Assembly (NCBI GenBank): GCA_003157315.1
Contig: PMJE01000532.1
Location: forward strand, 1 to 5,777
Length of the DNA stretch: 5,777 nucleotides
Source of the DNA: Myxococcales bacterium
Lineage (GTDB): Bacteria; Myxococcota; Polyangia; Fen-1088
Reading direction: 5' to 3'
Shown: positions 1 through 5,777 of the stretch, piece after piece
Position numbering within the stretch: the first letter of the stretch is position 1
How the letters are laid out: each line of letters opens with the position of its first letter
Notes under the pieces: generated by a model
Databases searched by the model: none
What the model saw: only the letters and a program-made list of their open reading frames with translations
What the model was told of the DNA's origin: nothing
Translations under genes and position numbers: made by a program

Positions 1-1
1 G

Positions 2-856
2 GTGGTGAGCCAGCCGGACCGGCCAGCGGGGCGGGGCAATAGCGTGCGGCCGCCTCCGGTGAAGGAAGCGGCTGTGCGGCTTGGGCTGCCGGTCGAGCAG
101 CCGACCAAGCTGCGCGACGGCGCACTGGCCAAGGTTCTTGCGGCGTTGCAGCCCGACATCTTCGTGGTGGTCGCATATGGCCGCATCCTGCCCCTGGATC
201 TTTTGGCCGTGCCCAAGCTGGGCGCGTGGAACGTGCATGCCTCGCTACTACCCAGGTACCGCGGCGCTGCGCCCATTCAGTGGGCCATGATTCGTGGCGA
301 GAGCAAGACCGGCGTGTGCGTGATGCGCATGGAGGAAGGCCTGGACACGGGGCCAGTGGCAGCCTCGCTGGAAGAGCAGATTCGCGACGATGACACTGTG
401 GGCATGCTGGCCGGGAGGCTGGCGTCGCTGGGGAGCAGGCTACTTGTCGAAACCTTGCCCCGCATCGCCGATGGCAGCGTCACCCTGAAAGCGCAGGACG
501 AGGCAGGCGCGACCCTGGCGCCGCTCATGAAAAAGGAGGACGGGTATCTTGACCTGGGCGTCCCTGCCTCGGAGGTGTCGGCGCACGCGCGCGGTGTGGA
601 CCCCTGGCCGGGGGCAACCGTCCTGCTTGGCGACGAGCCGATGAAGGTTTTTGGCGTGCGCGTGATAGAGGGGCTGGGTACTCCAGGCGAGGTCCAGGGC
701 ATCGTGCCACAGGGGTTGGCCGTCGCGTGCGGGGGAGGCGCCGTGGCCTTTGCCGAGCTCCAGTTGCCCGGCCGCAAGCGCCTGCCTGCCGCCGCGCTAC
801 TCGCCGGTCACCCGATCCCGGTTGGCACACGCTTGCGGAACGCGCCAAGAAAGTAG
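2..856 (+). CDS. fmt: Methionyl-tRNA formyltransferase, 5' truncated by window edge
   Basis: Transfers a formyl group from 10-formyl-tetrahydrofolate to the amino group of Met-tRNAfMet in the cytoplasm, for translation initiation. The visible 284 residues begin inside the N-terminal Rossmann domain at the conserved SQPDRPAGRG loop, so the GTG at the left edge is an internal Val and not a start. Aligned from memory to E. coli Fmt, about 29 N-terminal residues are missing. The catalytic Asn and His are N77 and H79 in NVHASLLPRYRGAAPIQ, and the catalytic Asp is D115 in EEGLDTG; their spacing matches N106/H108/D144 of E. coli. The C-terminal OB-like domain follows, with MKKEDGYLDL, the DPWPGA motif near residue 200 and LPGRKRL near 258. 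The stop is TAG at 854-856. The gene is intact within the window. In many bacteria def lies just upstream, but that cannot be seen here. Confidence 0.97.
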   Translation: MVSQPDRPAGRGNSVRPPPVKEAAVRLGLPVEQPTKLRDGALAKVLAALQPDIFVVVAYGRILPLDLLAVPKLGAWNVHASLLPRYRGAAPIQWAMIRGESKTGVCVMRMEEGLDTGPVAASLEEQIRDDDTVGMLAGRLASLGSRLLVETLPRIADGSVTLKAQDEAGATLAPLMKKEDGYLDLGVPASEVSAHARGVDPWPGATVLLGDEPMKVFGVRVIEGLGTPGEVQGIVPQGLAVACGGGAVAFAELQLPGRKRLPAAALLAGHPIPVGTRLRNAPRK

Positions 857-902
857 CGAAACGCCAGCACCCGCTGCTACCACCACCAAGTGAGTAGAGC
901 CA

Positions 903-918
903 GAGCCCCCAGGGGCTC
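903..918. terminator. Compact hairpin between fmt and tRNA-Pro, possible bidirectional terminator
   Basis: A perfect 7-bp inverted repeat, GAGCCCC (903-909) and GGGGCTC (912-918), or 6 bp with a 4-base loop. It lies 46 bp after the fmt stop and 19 bp beyond the 3' end of the tRNA gene on the other strand, where both convergent transcripts would need to end. Neither side has a real T run: the plus side continues AGGTGAAAG and the minus side TGGCTCTAC. Rho-independent termination is therefore only a possibility. Confidence 0.3.
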
Positions 919-932
919 AGGTGAAAGATGAT

Positions 933-1011
<79 letters not shown>

Positions 1012-1110
1012 ATGTTTTGCTCGATCTAGAAGCTGGCCGGGCCGAACCCCAGCTCATCTTCCCCCGCCGCCAAGGTCGGGAAAACTAGCACGACCGGTCG
1101 ACCTCGCCAC

Positions 1111-1133
1111 GAGAAAACGACCGCAGCCCGGTC
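1111..1133 (-). terminator. Weak terminator-like hairpin at the yacG stop
   Basis: On the minus strand GACCG-GGCTG-CGGTC forms a 5-bp stem with a 5-base loop, followed by GTTTTCTC. The stem begins inside the TGA stop codon of yacG. A short stem and only four T residues make this marginal. If it works, it would separate yacG from the tRNA-Pro gene downstream. Confidence 0.3.
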
Positions 1134-1380
1134 AGGGTGGCTCATCCGTCTCATCGTCATTTCGCGCCACGCCCTGGTCCAGATCCTCTTCAGAAACCGG
1201 CCGGCTGATACGAAAGGCGCCGTCGAGCCAGCTCCCCAAGTCCGTCAGCCTGCAACGCTGCGAGCAAAACGGGCGAAAGGGCGCGCTGGCCGCCTCGGAA
1301 GGGACTGGGCGTTTGCATGTGGGACAGCGACCTGCGCTCGTCACGGTTGTCAATCTAGCACGCCGCATGTCCCCAATCAT
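1132..1380 (-). CDS. yacG: YacG-type zinc-binding protein (DNA gyrase inhibitor family)
   Basis: A small zinc protein. The E. coli homologue binds GyrB and inhibits gyrase; that function is transferred by homology. The 82 residues contain the family signature: C19-P-T-C22, then APFRPFC39-SQRC43, then LTDLGSWLDGAFRIS, which matches the FRPFCS-RC-L-DLG-W---RI pattern of YacG. The four Cys are the expected zinc ligands. An acidic tail (SEEDLDQG, DDETDEP) is also typical. The E. coli protein is 65 residues with its first Cys at position 9, so this start gives about ten extra residues. ATG at 1366-1368 or GTG at 1342-1344 are other candidates; none has a good ribosome binding site, so the start is unsettled. 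The gene is divergent from the M16 lipoprotein gene, with 26 bp between start codons. In many bacteria yacG neighbours coaE, which is not the case here. Confidence 0.88.
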   Translation of the reverse strand: MIGDMRRARLTTVTSAGRCPTCKRPVPSEAASAPFRPFCSQRCRLTDLGSWLDGAFRISRPVSEEDLDQGVARNDDETDEPP

Positions 1381-1382
1381 GC

Positions 1383-1404
1383 CCGCAACGTGCTACGGTT
1401 GCGG
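1383..1404. promoter_or_regulatory. Inverted repeat in the yacG/M16 divergent gap, candidate operator
   Basis: A perfect 7-bp inverted repeat, CCGCAAC (1383-1389) and GTTGCGG (1398-1404), with an 8-base spacer GTGCTACG. It fills 22 of the 26 bases between the yacG start and the GTG start of the M16 gene. It could be an operator for both genes, or an RNA hairpin just before the M16 start codon. No regulator gene lies nearby and no clear -35/-10 pair surrounds it, so the role is inferred from position only. Confidence 0.35.
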
Positions 1405-1406
1405 CG

Positions 1407-4226
1407 GTGAGGCTAGCTGTCCTCTCTTGCATCCTCCTGGTCGCCGCCGGCTGTAGCCATAAATGGCAGGGCGGCGCCTTCGGGGTGATGCCACCAGAGG
1501 CTGCAGCCGGGAGAGAAGAACCCGTGATCTTTCGTCTCGATAACGGCTTGGAAGTGGTCATGGAAGAGAACCACGCGGTACCGGTCGTGGCATTTCAGGC
1601 CTGGGTCAAGATTGGGTCAGCCGACGAGCCCCAAGAACTGGCCGGCATCGCGCATGTGTTCGAGCACATGTTGTTCAAGGGGACCAAGCGGCGCGGCGTG
1701 GGTCAGATCGCGCGGGAAGTGGAGGGCTCTGGTGGCGAGATCAACGCCTGGACCAGCCACGACGAAACCGTGTACCACCTGGTTTTGGCCAGTCGGTTTT
1801 TCGATGCTGGCCTCGACATCCTGGCCGACACTCTGCAGAACGCCAGCTTCGACCCCGCTGAGTTTGAGCGCGAGCGCCACGTCGTGCTGGAGGAAATCAA
1901 GCAGGGGCTCGACGACCCAGAACGCCAGGCGGGGCAGGGCCTGTTTCGCGCGGTTTTTGACCAACATCCCTACGGTCGTCCCATCATCGGGACCGAGGCC
2001 ACCGTGGGCCGCCTACGCCGGGAAGATCTGTTGGCTTTCTTTTCCAAGTGCTACGTAGCCAGCAACCTCACGGTGGTTGTGGTGGGCGACTTCGACCCGG
2101 ACAGTGCGCGCCAGAAAATCACCCAGGCTTTCTCCGCACTCTCCGAGGGAGTTCCGGTCGCCTCCCGGCCCCGGCAGGCCGAGCAATCCCAACTGCGCGT
2201 GGTCGCCACGGCGCGCGACGTGAAGGAAACGCAACTCCTTCTGGGGTTTCGCACCCCTGCCATCAACCACCCCGATGTTCCCGCGCTCGACCTTCTGGCC
2301 GTGGCGCTCGGCCAGGGCGACAGCTCACGGCTCAATCTCGAGGTGGTGCGTAATCGCCAACTGGTGACCAACGCCTCGGCCTATCTGTTTTCTGCCCGCG
2401 ATCCGGGGCTCATGGTGGTGGCCGCCAGCCTACCTCCTGGTCGTGTCGACGAGGCTGCCCGCGCCCTGCTCGACGAGATTCTGCGCTTGTCGCGCGAAGA
2501 GATGGCGCAGGAGGAGCTGGCCAAGGCGCGCACCATCTTGGAGAGCGATCGCGTCTACGACAAAGAAACCGTCCAGGGTCATGCGCGCAAGCTGGGCTTC
2601 TTCGCCGCCATAGCCGGCGACGTAGGATTCGAAGATCGCTATCTTGCCAGCCTACAGAAACTGACCCCGGCTGATTTGCGACGAGTGGCTGAGCAGTACC
2701 TGAGGGTGTCGAACTTGACGGTTTTTCTGCAGGTGCCCGAGCCCAAGGCTGACAAGCAGAAGGCAAGGACGGAAAAGATCGCCGCCTCGATCAAGAAGCT
2801 CGCCGAGGCGGCCGAGGCCAGGGCCAACCTGCGATTTGCGCGCGCCACCGCCGCCAGCGGGGGAGATCATGTGGTCACCCAAGTCTTTCCCTCAGGGCTC
2901 AAGCTGCTGGTCTTGCGCGACGCCTCGGTGCCTATCGTGGCGGTGCGCGCGACCTGGGTGGGAGGGCTGCGCTACGAGGACGAGCGATCGAACGGCATCT
3001 CCCACATGCTGGCTGCCCTGTTCTCGCGCGGCACCAAGACCCGGAGCGCGGAGCAAATCATGCACGAGGTTGAGGGCATGGCGGGAAGCATCTCAGGCTA
3101 CTCGGGCCGCAACAGTCTGGGCCTGCAGGCCGAGTTCTTGTCGCGCTATCTCGAGCGCGGCTTCGACCTGGTGGCGGACTGCCTGCTCAACGCCACCTTC
3201 TCCGACGAGGAGTTGGACAAGGAGAGGCGAATCATCATCGACGACATCCGCGCGCAGGAGGACAACCTTGGTCAGGTGGCGTTCCGGCTGTTCCATTCGG
3301 GCATGTGGAAGAAGCACCCCTATCGCCTCGATCCTCTCGGCACGCTGGAATCTGTGGCGGGGTTCACCCGGCGCAAGCTACTGCAACACTTTCGTCGCCA
3401 CTACGCGATCAAGGACCTGACCCTCGCAGTGGTAGGCGATGTGGAGCCCAACCGCGTGATCGCCAGGGTCGCGACACTCTTCTCCGGCGCCTCCGAAGCA
3501 AGCGTGCCACAGTCCGAGGTCGTCGCTGAGCCGCCCGGTGAAGGGCCAAGTCAGGTTTTCAAGTTCCTAGCCAAGGAGCAGGCGCATGTGGTGCTCGGCT
3601 TCCCGGGCGTGACTTTCGCCAATCCTGATCGCTTTTCGCTAGAGGTACTTGCGCATGTCTTGTCCGGGCAGGGAGGGCGTCTATTCAGCGAGATTCGCGA
3701 GAAGCGAGCCCTGGCCTATCGGGTTAGTGCCTTCTCGCTGGAAGGAATGGATCCGGGCTACTTCGCCGTGTACGTGGCCACCAGTTCCGAGAAGGTGGAA
3801 GAAGCCATGCGCGCTATCCGACAGGAACTCAAGGCGGTGGCCGAGAACGGCATTTCCGCCGACGAACTGCATCGAGCCCAGCGCTATCTCATTGGCACCC
3901 ACGCCATCGGATTGCAGCGCAGAAGCGCGATCGCGGCCGCGCTCGCCTTCTATGAGGCCTACGGTCAAGGCTGGAAATCCTATCGCCTGTACGGCGACAA
4001 CATCATGAAGATCACGGTCGCTGATGTCGTGCGGGTGGCCCGCAAGTATCTCGACCCGCAGCGTGAAGTGGTTGCCGTGGTTGAGCCGGCCGTGCAGACG
4101 CCAGGTGCCGCGCGTGCAGCGGCGCGCGCAGGTGGCAGTGTGACGGGATCCCGCGGCCGCGCGGGCGAGGCTTCTGCCAGCTTGCCGCTCTGGCACGACC
4201 CGGAGTCGCGATCGATTCCCCGGTAG
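1407..4226 (+). CDS. Lipoprotein with tandem M16 (insulinase/pitrilysin) metallopeptidase units
   Basis: A predicted envelope-anchored zinc endopeptidase of 939 residues. The N-terminus MRLAVLSCILLVAAGC is a short lipoprotein signal peptide with the lipidated Cys at residue 16 (codon 1452-1454) followed by Ser, so it should be exported and anchored in a membrane. Unit 1 holds the inverted zinc motif H83-V-F-E86-H87, with the third ligand probably E163 in LEEIKQ, exactly 76 residues after H87. A C-terminal M16 subdomain follows at about 203-440. A charged helical linker (about 445-485) joins unit 2, where the motif has decayed to H533-M-L-A-A and the third-ligand position is D613. Unit 2 keeps the typical GGRLFSEIREKRALAYRV segment (756-773). 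One active and one inactive half is the known M16 clam-shell arrangement. The GTG start is the only possible one before the in-frame TAG at 1356-1358, and it has no clear Shine-Dalgarno. A 40-residue Ala/Arg/Gly-rich tail ends the protein. The substrate is unknown; the gene is likely co-transcribed with the CPBP gene 6 bp downstream. Confidence 0.95.
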   Translation: MRLAVLSCILLVAAGCSHKWQGGAFGVMPPEAAAGREEPVIFRLDNGLEVVMEENHAVPVVAFQAWVKIGSADEPQELAGIAHVFEHMLFKGTKRRGVGQIAREVEGSGGEINAWTSHDETVYHLVLASRFFDAGLDILADTLQNASFDPAEFERERHVVLEEIKQGLDDPERQAGQGLFRAVFDQHPYGRPIIGTEATVGRLRREDLLAFFSKCYVASNLTVVVVGDFDPDSARQKITQAFSALSEGVPVASRPRQAEQSQLRVVATARDVKETQLLLGFRTPAINHPDVPALDLLAVALGQGDSSRLNLEVVRNRQLVTNASAYLFSARDPGLMVVAASLPPGRVDEAARALLDEILRLSREEMAQEELAKARTILESDRVYDKETVQGHARKLGFFAAIAGDVGFEDRYLASLQKLTPADLRRVAEQYLRVSNLTVFLQVPEPKADKQKARTEKIAASIKKLAEAAEARANLRFARATAASGGDHVVTQVFPSGLKLLVLRDASVPIVAVRATWVGGLRYEDERSNGISHMLAALFSRGTKTRSAEQIMHEVEGMAGSISGYSGRNSLGLQAEFLSRYLERGFDLVADCLLNATFSDEELDKERRIIIDDIRAQEDNLGQVAFRLFHSGMWKKHPYRLDPLGTLESVAGFTRRKLLQHFRRHYAIKDLTLAVVGDVEPNRVIARVATLFSGASEASVPQSEVVAEPPGEGPSQVFKFLAKEQAHVVLGFPGVTFANPDRFSLEVLAHVLSGQGGRLFSEIREKRALAYRVSAFSLEGMDPGYFAVYVATSSEKVEEAMRAIRQELKAVAENGISADELHRAQRYLIGTHAIGLQRRSAIAAALAFYEAYGQGWKSYRLYGDNIMKITVADVVRVARKYLDPQREVVAVVEPAVQTPGAARAAARAGGSVTGSRGRAGEASASLPLWHDPESRSIPR

Positions 4227-4232
4227 ACTGCG

Positions 4233-4940
4233 ATGCCAGCAGCGGCGGACAGCCCCAGAAATCTGCTGACGAGTCTCATCCTCGTCTTCCCGCTCTTTCT
4301 CATCTATCAGGTGGGGGTCCTGTTCACCCTACCCATGCTGAATGGGGCCGACTTCATCACAACCCTTCTCATCGGGACTTTTGGGCTGACTCGAACCGGC
4401 TATCTCGGCTTTCTGGGAGGCGTTCTTGTTCTGTTCCTGCTGACCGTACTGGCTCTTGGCCGGCGCCAGCACTTCAACCGCGCAGTGGTCATCCCGGTCC
4501 TGCTCGAAAGCGCAATTTGGGCCCTCACCATGGGGTCGCTCATCGTCTTCATCATGACCAGGGTGCTCGGAATCTCGCCGCGGCTTGCAGGTGGGATCGA
4601 AGGGCAGGGGCTGGTGAACCGCTTCGTGATGTCGCTGGGTGCGGGCGTCTACGAAGAGACCGTGTTTCGCCTGGGCTTGCTGAGCGGCCTGGTCTTTGCG
4701 TTGGAGAAGCTCGCGCGCCTCGCCCGATGGGCTGCACTGCTCGGGGCCTTCTTGCTATCGTCGGCGGTGTTCTCCGCAATGCACCACCTGCCGCCCTACG
4801 GTGATCCGGTTGCGCTCGGGCCCTTTGTGTTCAGGGTCCTCGCCGGCCTCTTCTTCAGCCTGCTTTTCTGGCGGCGCGGGTTCGCGGTGGCAGTCTACAC
4901 CCACGCCTTCTACGACATTTTCGTGCTGGTCATCAGGTAG
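4233..4940 (+). CDS. CPBP/CAAX-type intramembrane metalloprotease
   Basis: A 235-residue integral inner-membrane protein of the CPBP (Abi, Rce1-like) family. All three signature motifs are present: E141-E142-T-V-F-R146 (EExxxR), F180-S-A-M-H184 (FxxxH) and H224-A-F-Y-D228 (HxxxD). Together these are the catalytic glutamate and metal-ligand set of the family, so the enzyme looks active. Hydrophobic segments lie at about 11-33, 57-76, 85-110, 133-156, 166-184, 195-213 and 216-234, consistent with a multi-pass protein with the active site within the membrane. The ATG follows the M16 stop codon by six bases with no recognisable Shine-Dalgarno, which suggests translational coupling. Bacterial members process prenylated proteins, bacteriocin precursors or signalling proteins, and the substrate here cannot be told. 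The partner M16 peptidase suggests a shared peptide or membrane-protein substrate, which is inference. The gene is convergent with the Lys-rich protein gene, 32 bp from stop to stop. Confidence 0.93.
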   Translation: MPAAADSPRNLLTSLILVFPLFLIYQVGVLFTLPMLNGADFITTLLIGTFGLTRTGYLGFLGGVLVLFLLTVLALGRRQHFNRAVVIPVLLESAIWALTMGSLIVFIMTRVLGISPRLAGGIEGQGLVNRFVMSLGAGVYEETVFRLGLLSGLVFALEKLARLARWAALLGAFLLSSAVFSAMHHLPPYGDPVALGPFVFRVLAGLFFSLLFWRRGFAVAVYTHAFYDIFVLVIR

Positions 4941-4972
4941 GCTCCTGACCTCGGCGACCAGTGCTCAGGCGG

Positions 4973-5777
4973 CTATCTGCCTTTCTTGGTGGCAGACTTC
5001 TTGGCAGCAGCCTTTGGCGCGGGTTTCTTGGAGACCGGCTTCTTGGCGGCAACCTTGCGGGCGAGCTTCTTGGTGGCGGGCTTCTTGGCAGCAGCTTTGG
5101 TGGCGGACTTCTTGGGAGCCGGCTTCTTGGCAGCAGCCTTTGGCGTGGGTTTCTTGGGAGCCGGCTTTTTGGCGACAACCTTGGGGGCTGGCTGTTTGGC
5201 GGCTGCTTTCTCAGCAGGGAGCTTCTTGGCGGCGAGTGTCCCAGAGGCCGGTTTCGGCGCAGCGGTATCTTTTCGCGGCGCCTCCCCTGGAGTTTCTCGC
5301 ACGGATGGCGCAGGCTTGGCAGGGACCGGCAGCTTCTTCTCCTTCGCCTTCGACCCGGCTGTGGGCTTGCTGGGAGGCGAACTCGACGGAAGTCCATCGT
5401 CCTCGGCGGCCAACGGCGATCCAGGAATGTCCTTGCGATTGTGGACCAAGATGCGTCGCGCATCCGCAAAGGTGATCTCCACCTTGCTCTCCGAAACGGT
5501 CTCCGAAACGAAGCCCTTGCCGAACTTGGGGTGAAAGACGATTTGGTTCTCGCGATAGCTCTCACGGAACTCGTAGGGCTTGGCGTCCTTTTCGCCGTGC
5601 TTCGCGAAGAACTCCTCCCAGGTGAGTTTTTTCATCATGGCGCGCTTGCGCGCCGCTACAGGCTCTGGGACGTCGTCCTCCGCCTCGCCGCGGGGTTTCC
5701 TGAACGAGTGCACGTCTCCACAGGGATTGCACTGGACGCGGCGAATCTCGTCCTCGTACTTGGAGATGACGACGTGA
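4973..5777 (-). CDS. Zinc-knuckle/HPKFG-domain protein with histone H1-like Lys-Ala-Pro tail, 5' truncated
   Basis: I do not recognise a named gene. The reading frame stays open to the right edge, giving 267 visible residues; the true start lies outside. The GTG at 5711-5713 is a possible start but probably internal, because 21 more codons precede it and encode VQCNPCGDVH, a CxxC zinc-knuckle pattern (Cys codons 5729-5731 and 5720-5722). Next come a Lys/acid-rich segment containing MMKKLTWEEFF, then ENQIVFHPKFGKGFV...KVEITFADARRILVHNR (5435-5551), a short beta-rich segment resembling the Tudor/KOW-like end of UvrD/PcrA helicases and small deltaproteobacterial proteins. The last ~127 residues are Lys, Ala and Pro, with a strict 14-residue repeat, like H1-type tails that bind DNA non-specifically. 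A nucleic-acid or RNA polymerase-associated role is inferred. The stop is TAG at 4973-4975. The promoter is not in the window. Confidence 0.82.
   Translation of the reverse strand, partial: HVVISKYEDEIRRVQCNPCGDVHSFRKPRGEAEDDVPEPVAARKRAMMKKLTWEEFFAKHGEKDAKPYEFRESYRENQIVFHPKFGKGFVSETVSESKVEITFADARRILVHNRKDIPGSPLAAEDDGLPSSSPPSKPTAGSKAKEKKLPVPAKPAPSVRETPGEAPRKDTAAPKPASGTLAAKKLPAEKAAAKQPAPKVVAKKPAPKKPTPKAAAKKPAPKKSATKAAAKKPATKKLARKVAAKKPVSKKPAPKAAAKKSATKKGR
4976..5215 (-). repeat. 42-bp coding tandem repeat (14-residue AKKPAPKK units)
   Basis: Within the Lys-rich tail the sequence repeats every 42 bp. Protein units are AKKPAPKKPTPKAA (5132-5173), AKKPAPKKSATKAA (5090-5131), AKKPATKKLARKVA (5048-5089), AKKPVSKKPAPKAA (5006-5047) and a partial AKKSATKKGR ending at the stop (4976-5005). 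A degenerate sixth unit, AEKAAAKQPAPKVV, precedes them (5174-5215). The plus-strand core CTTCTTGGC or a close variant recurs at 4997, 5039, 5081, 5123 and 5165, exactly 42 bases apart. Copies at 4997-5031 and 5123-5157 match in 34 of 35 bases, more than protein constraint alone needs, so recent duplication or homogenisation is likely. Confidence 0.9.

Noticed and set aside
277..777. Minus-strand open frame of 166 codons antisense to fmt
   Set aside because: It lies entirely within fmt, which is unmistakable, and shows no domain. Long antisense frames are expected at this G+C content.
1032..1056. AGCTGG...CCAGCT inverted repeat between yacG and tRNA-Pro
   Set aside because: It is a 6-bp stem with a 12-base spacer and no T run in either direction, and such dyads are expected by chance in G+C-rich DNA.
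1347..1353. TTGACA on the minus strand (TTGTCA on the plus strand) as a -35 element for yacG or the M16 gene
   Set aside because: No acceptable -10 hexamer lies 16-18 bases downstream on either strand, and on the minus strand the element is inside the yacG reading frame.
4986..5534. Plus-strand open frame with hydrophobic repeats of the GFLAA type
   Set aside because: It is the antisense reading of the Lys/Ala/Pro repeats, where AAG and GCC codons read as Leu/Phe and Gly/Ala. The minus-strand frame has a biologically sensible N-terminal domain, so the hydrophobic protein is a shadow.
4933..5565. Minus-strand open frame of 210 codons rich in Arg, Ser and Pro
   Set aside because: It overlaps the Lys-rich gene in another frame of the same strand and has no recognisable domain outside the repeat; its repetitiveness is inherited from the 42-bp repeat.

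Overview
The window is G+C-rich chromosomal DNA from a Gram-negative-type bacterium. The lipoprotein-anchored double-M16 peptidase, the zinc-knuckle/HPKFG protein with a histone H1-like tail and the codon use suggest a myxobacterium or other deltaproteobacterial relative. That placement is inference from protein style only. No gene is lineage-diagnostic and no search was run.

Layout, left to right: (1) the 3' part of fmt (+), entering from outside the window, with its first ~29 codons missing; (2) a short gap with a compact hairpin; (3) a tRNA-Pro gene with anticodon CGG (-); (4) yacG (-), a small zinc protein known in E. coli as a DNA gyrase inhibitor, upstream of the tRNA on the same strand; (5) only 26 bp further, a divergent start for a 939-residue lipoprotein with two M16 (insulinase/pitrilysin) peptidase units (+); (6) six bases after its stop, a CPBP/CAAX-type intramembrane protease (+); (7) convergent to that, a Lys/Ala/Pro-rich protein (-) that runs off the right edge. 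There is no mobile element, CRISPR array or rRNA. No gene-free stretch exceeds 300 bases.

How the genes relate: fmt, tRNA-Pro and yacG are housekeeping functions (initiator tRNA formylation, proline CCG decoding, control of gyrase). The M16 lipoprotein and the CPBP protease are very probably one transcription unit, pairing an envelope-anchored zinc peptidase with an intramembrane protease; their substrate is unknown. In the M16 protein only the first unit keeps the zinc site, and the second is a degenerate partner. The last gene combines a CxxC knuckle, a short Tudor/KOW-like HPKFG segment and a C-terminal tail built on an exact 14-residue (42-bp) period, which suggests nucleic-acid binding.

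The points most worth a second look are the 42-bp tandem repeat, the right-edge gene whose true N-terminus lies outside the window, the inverted repeat filling the yacG/M16 divergent gap, and the two-protease operon. I found no clearly new system; the protease pair is the nearest candidate.
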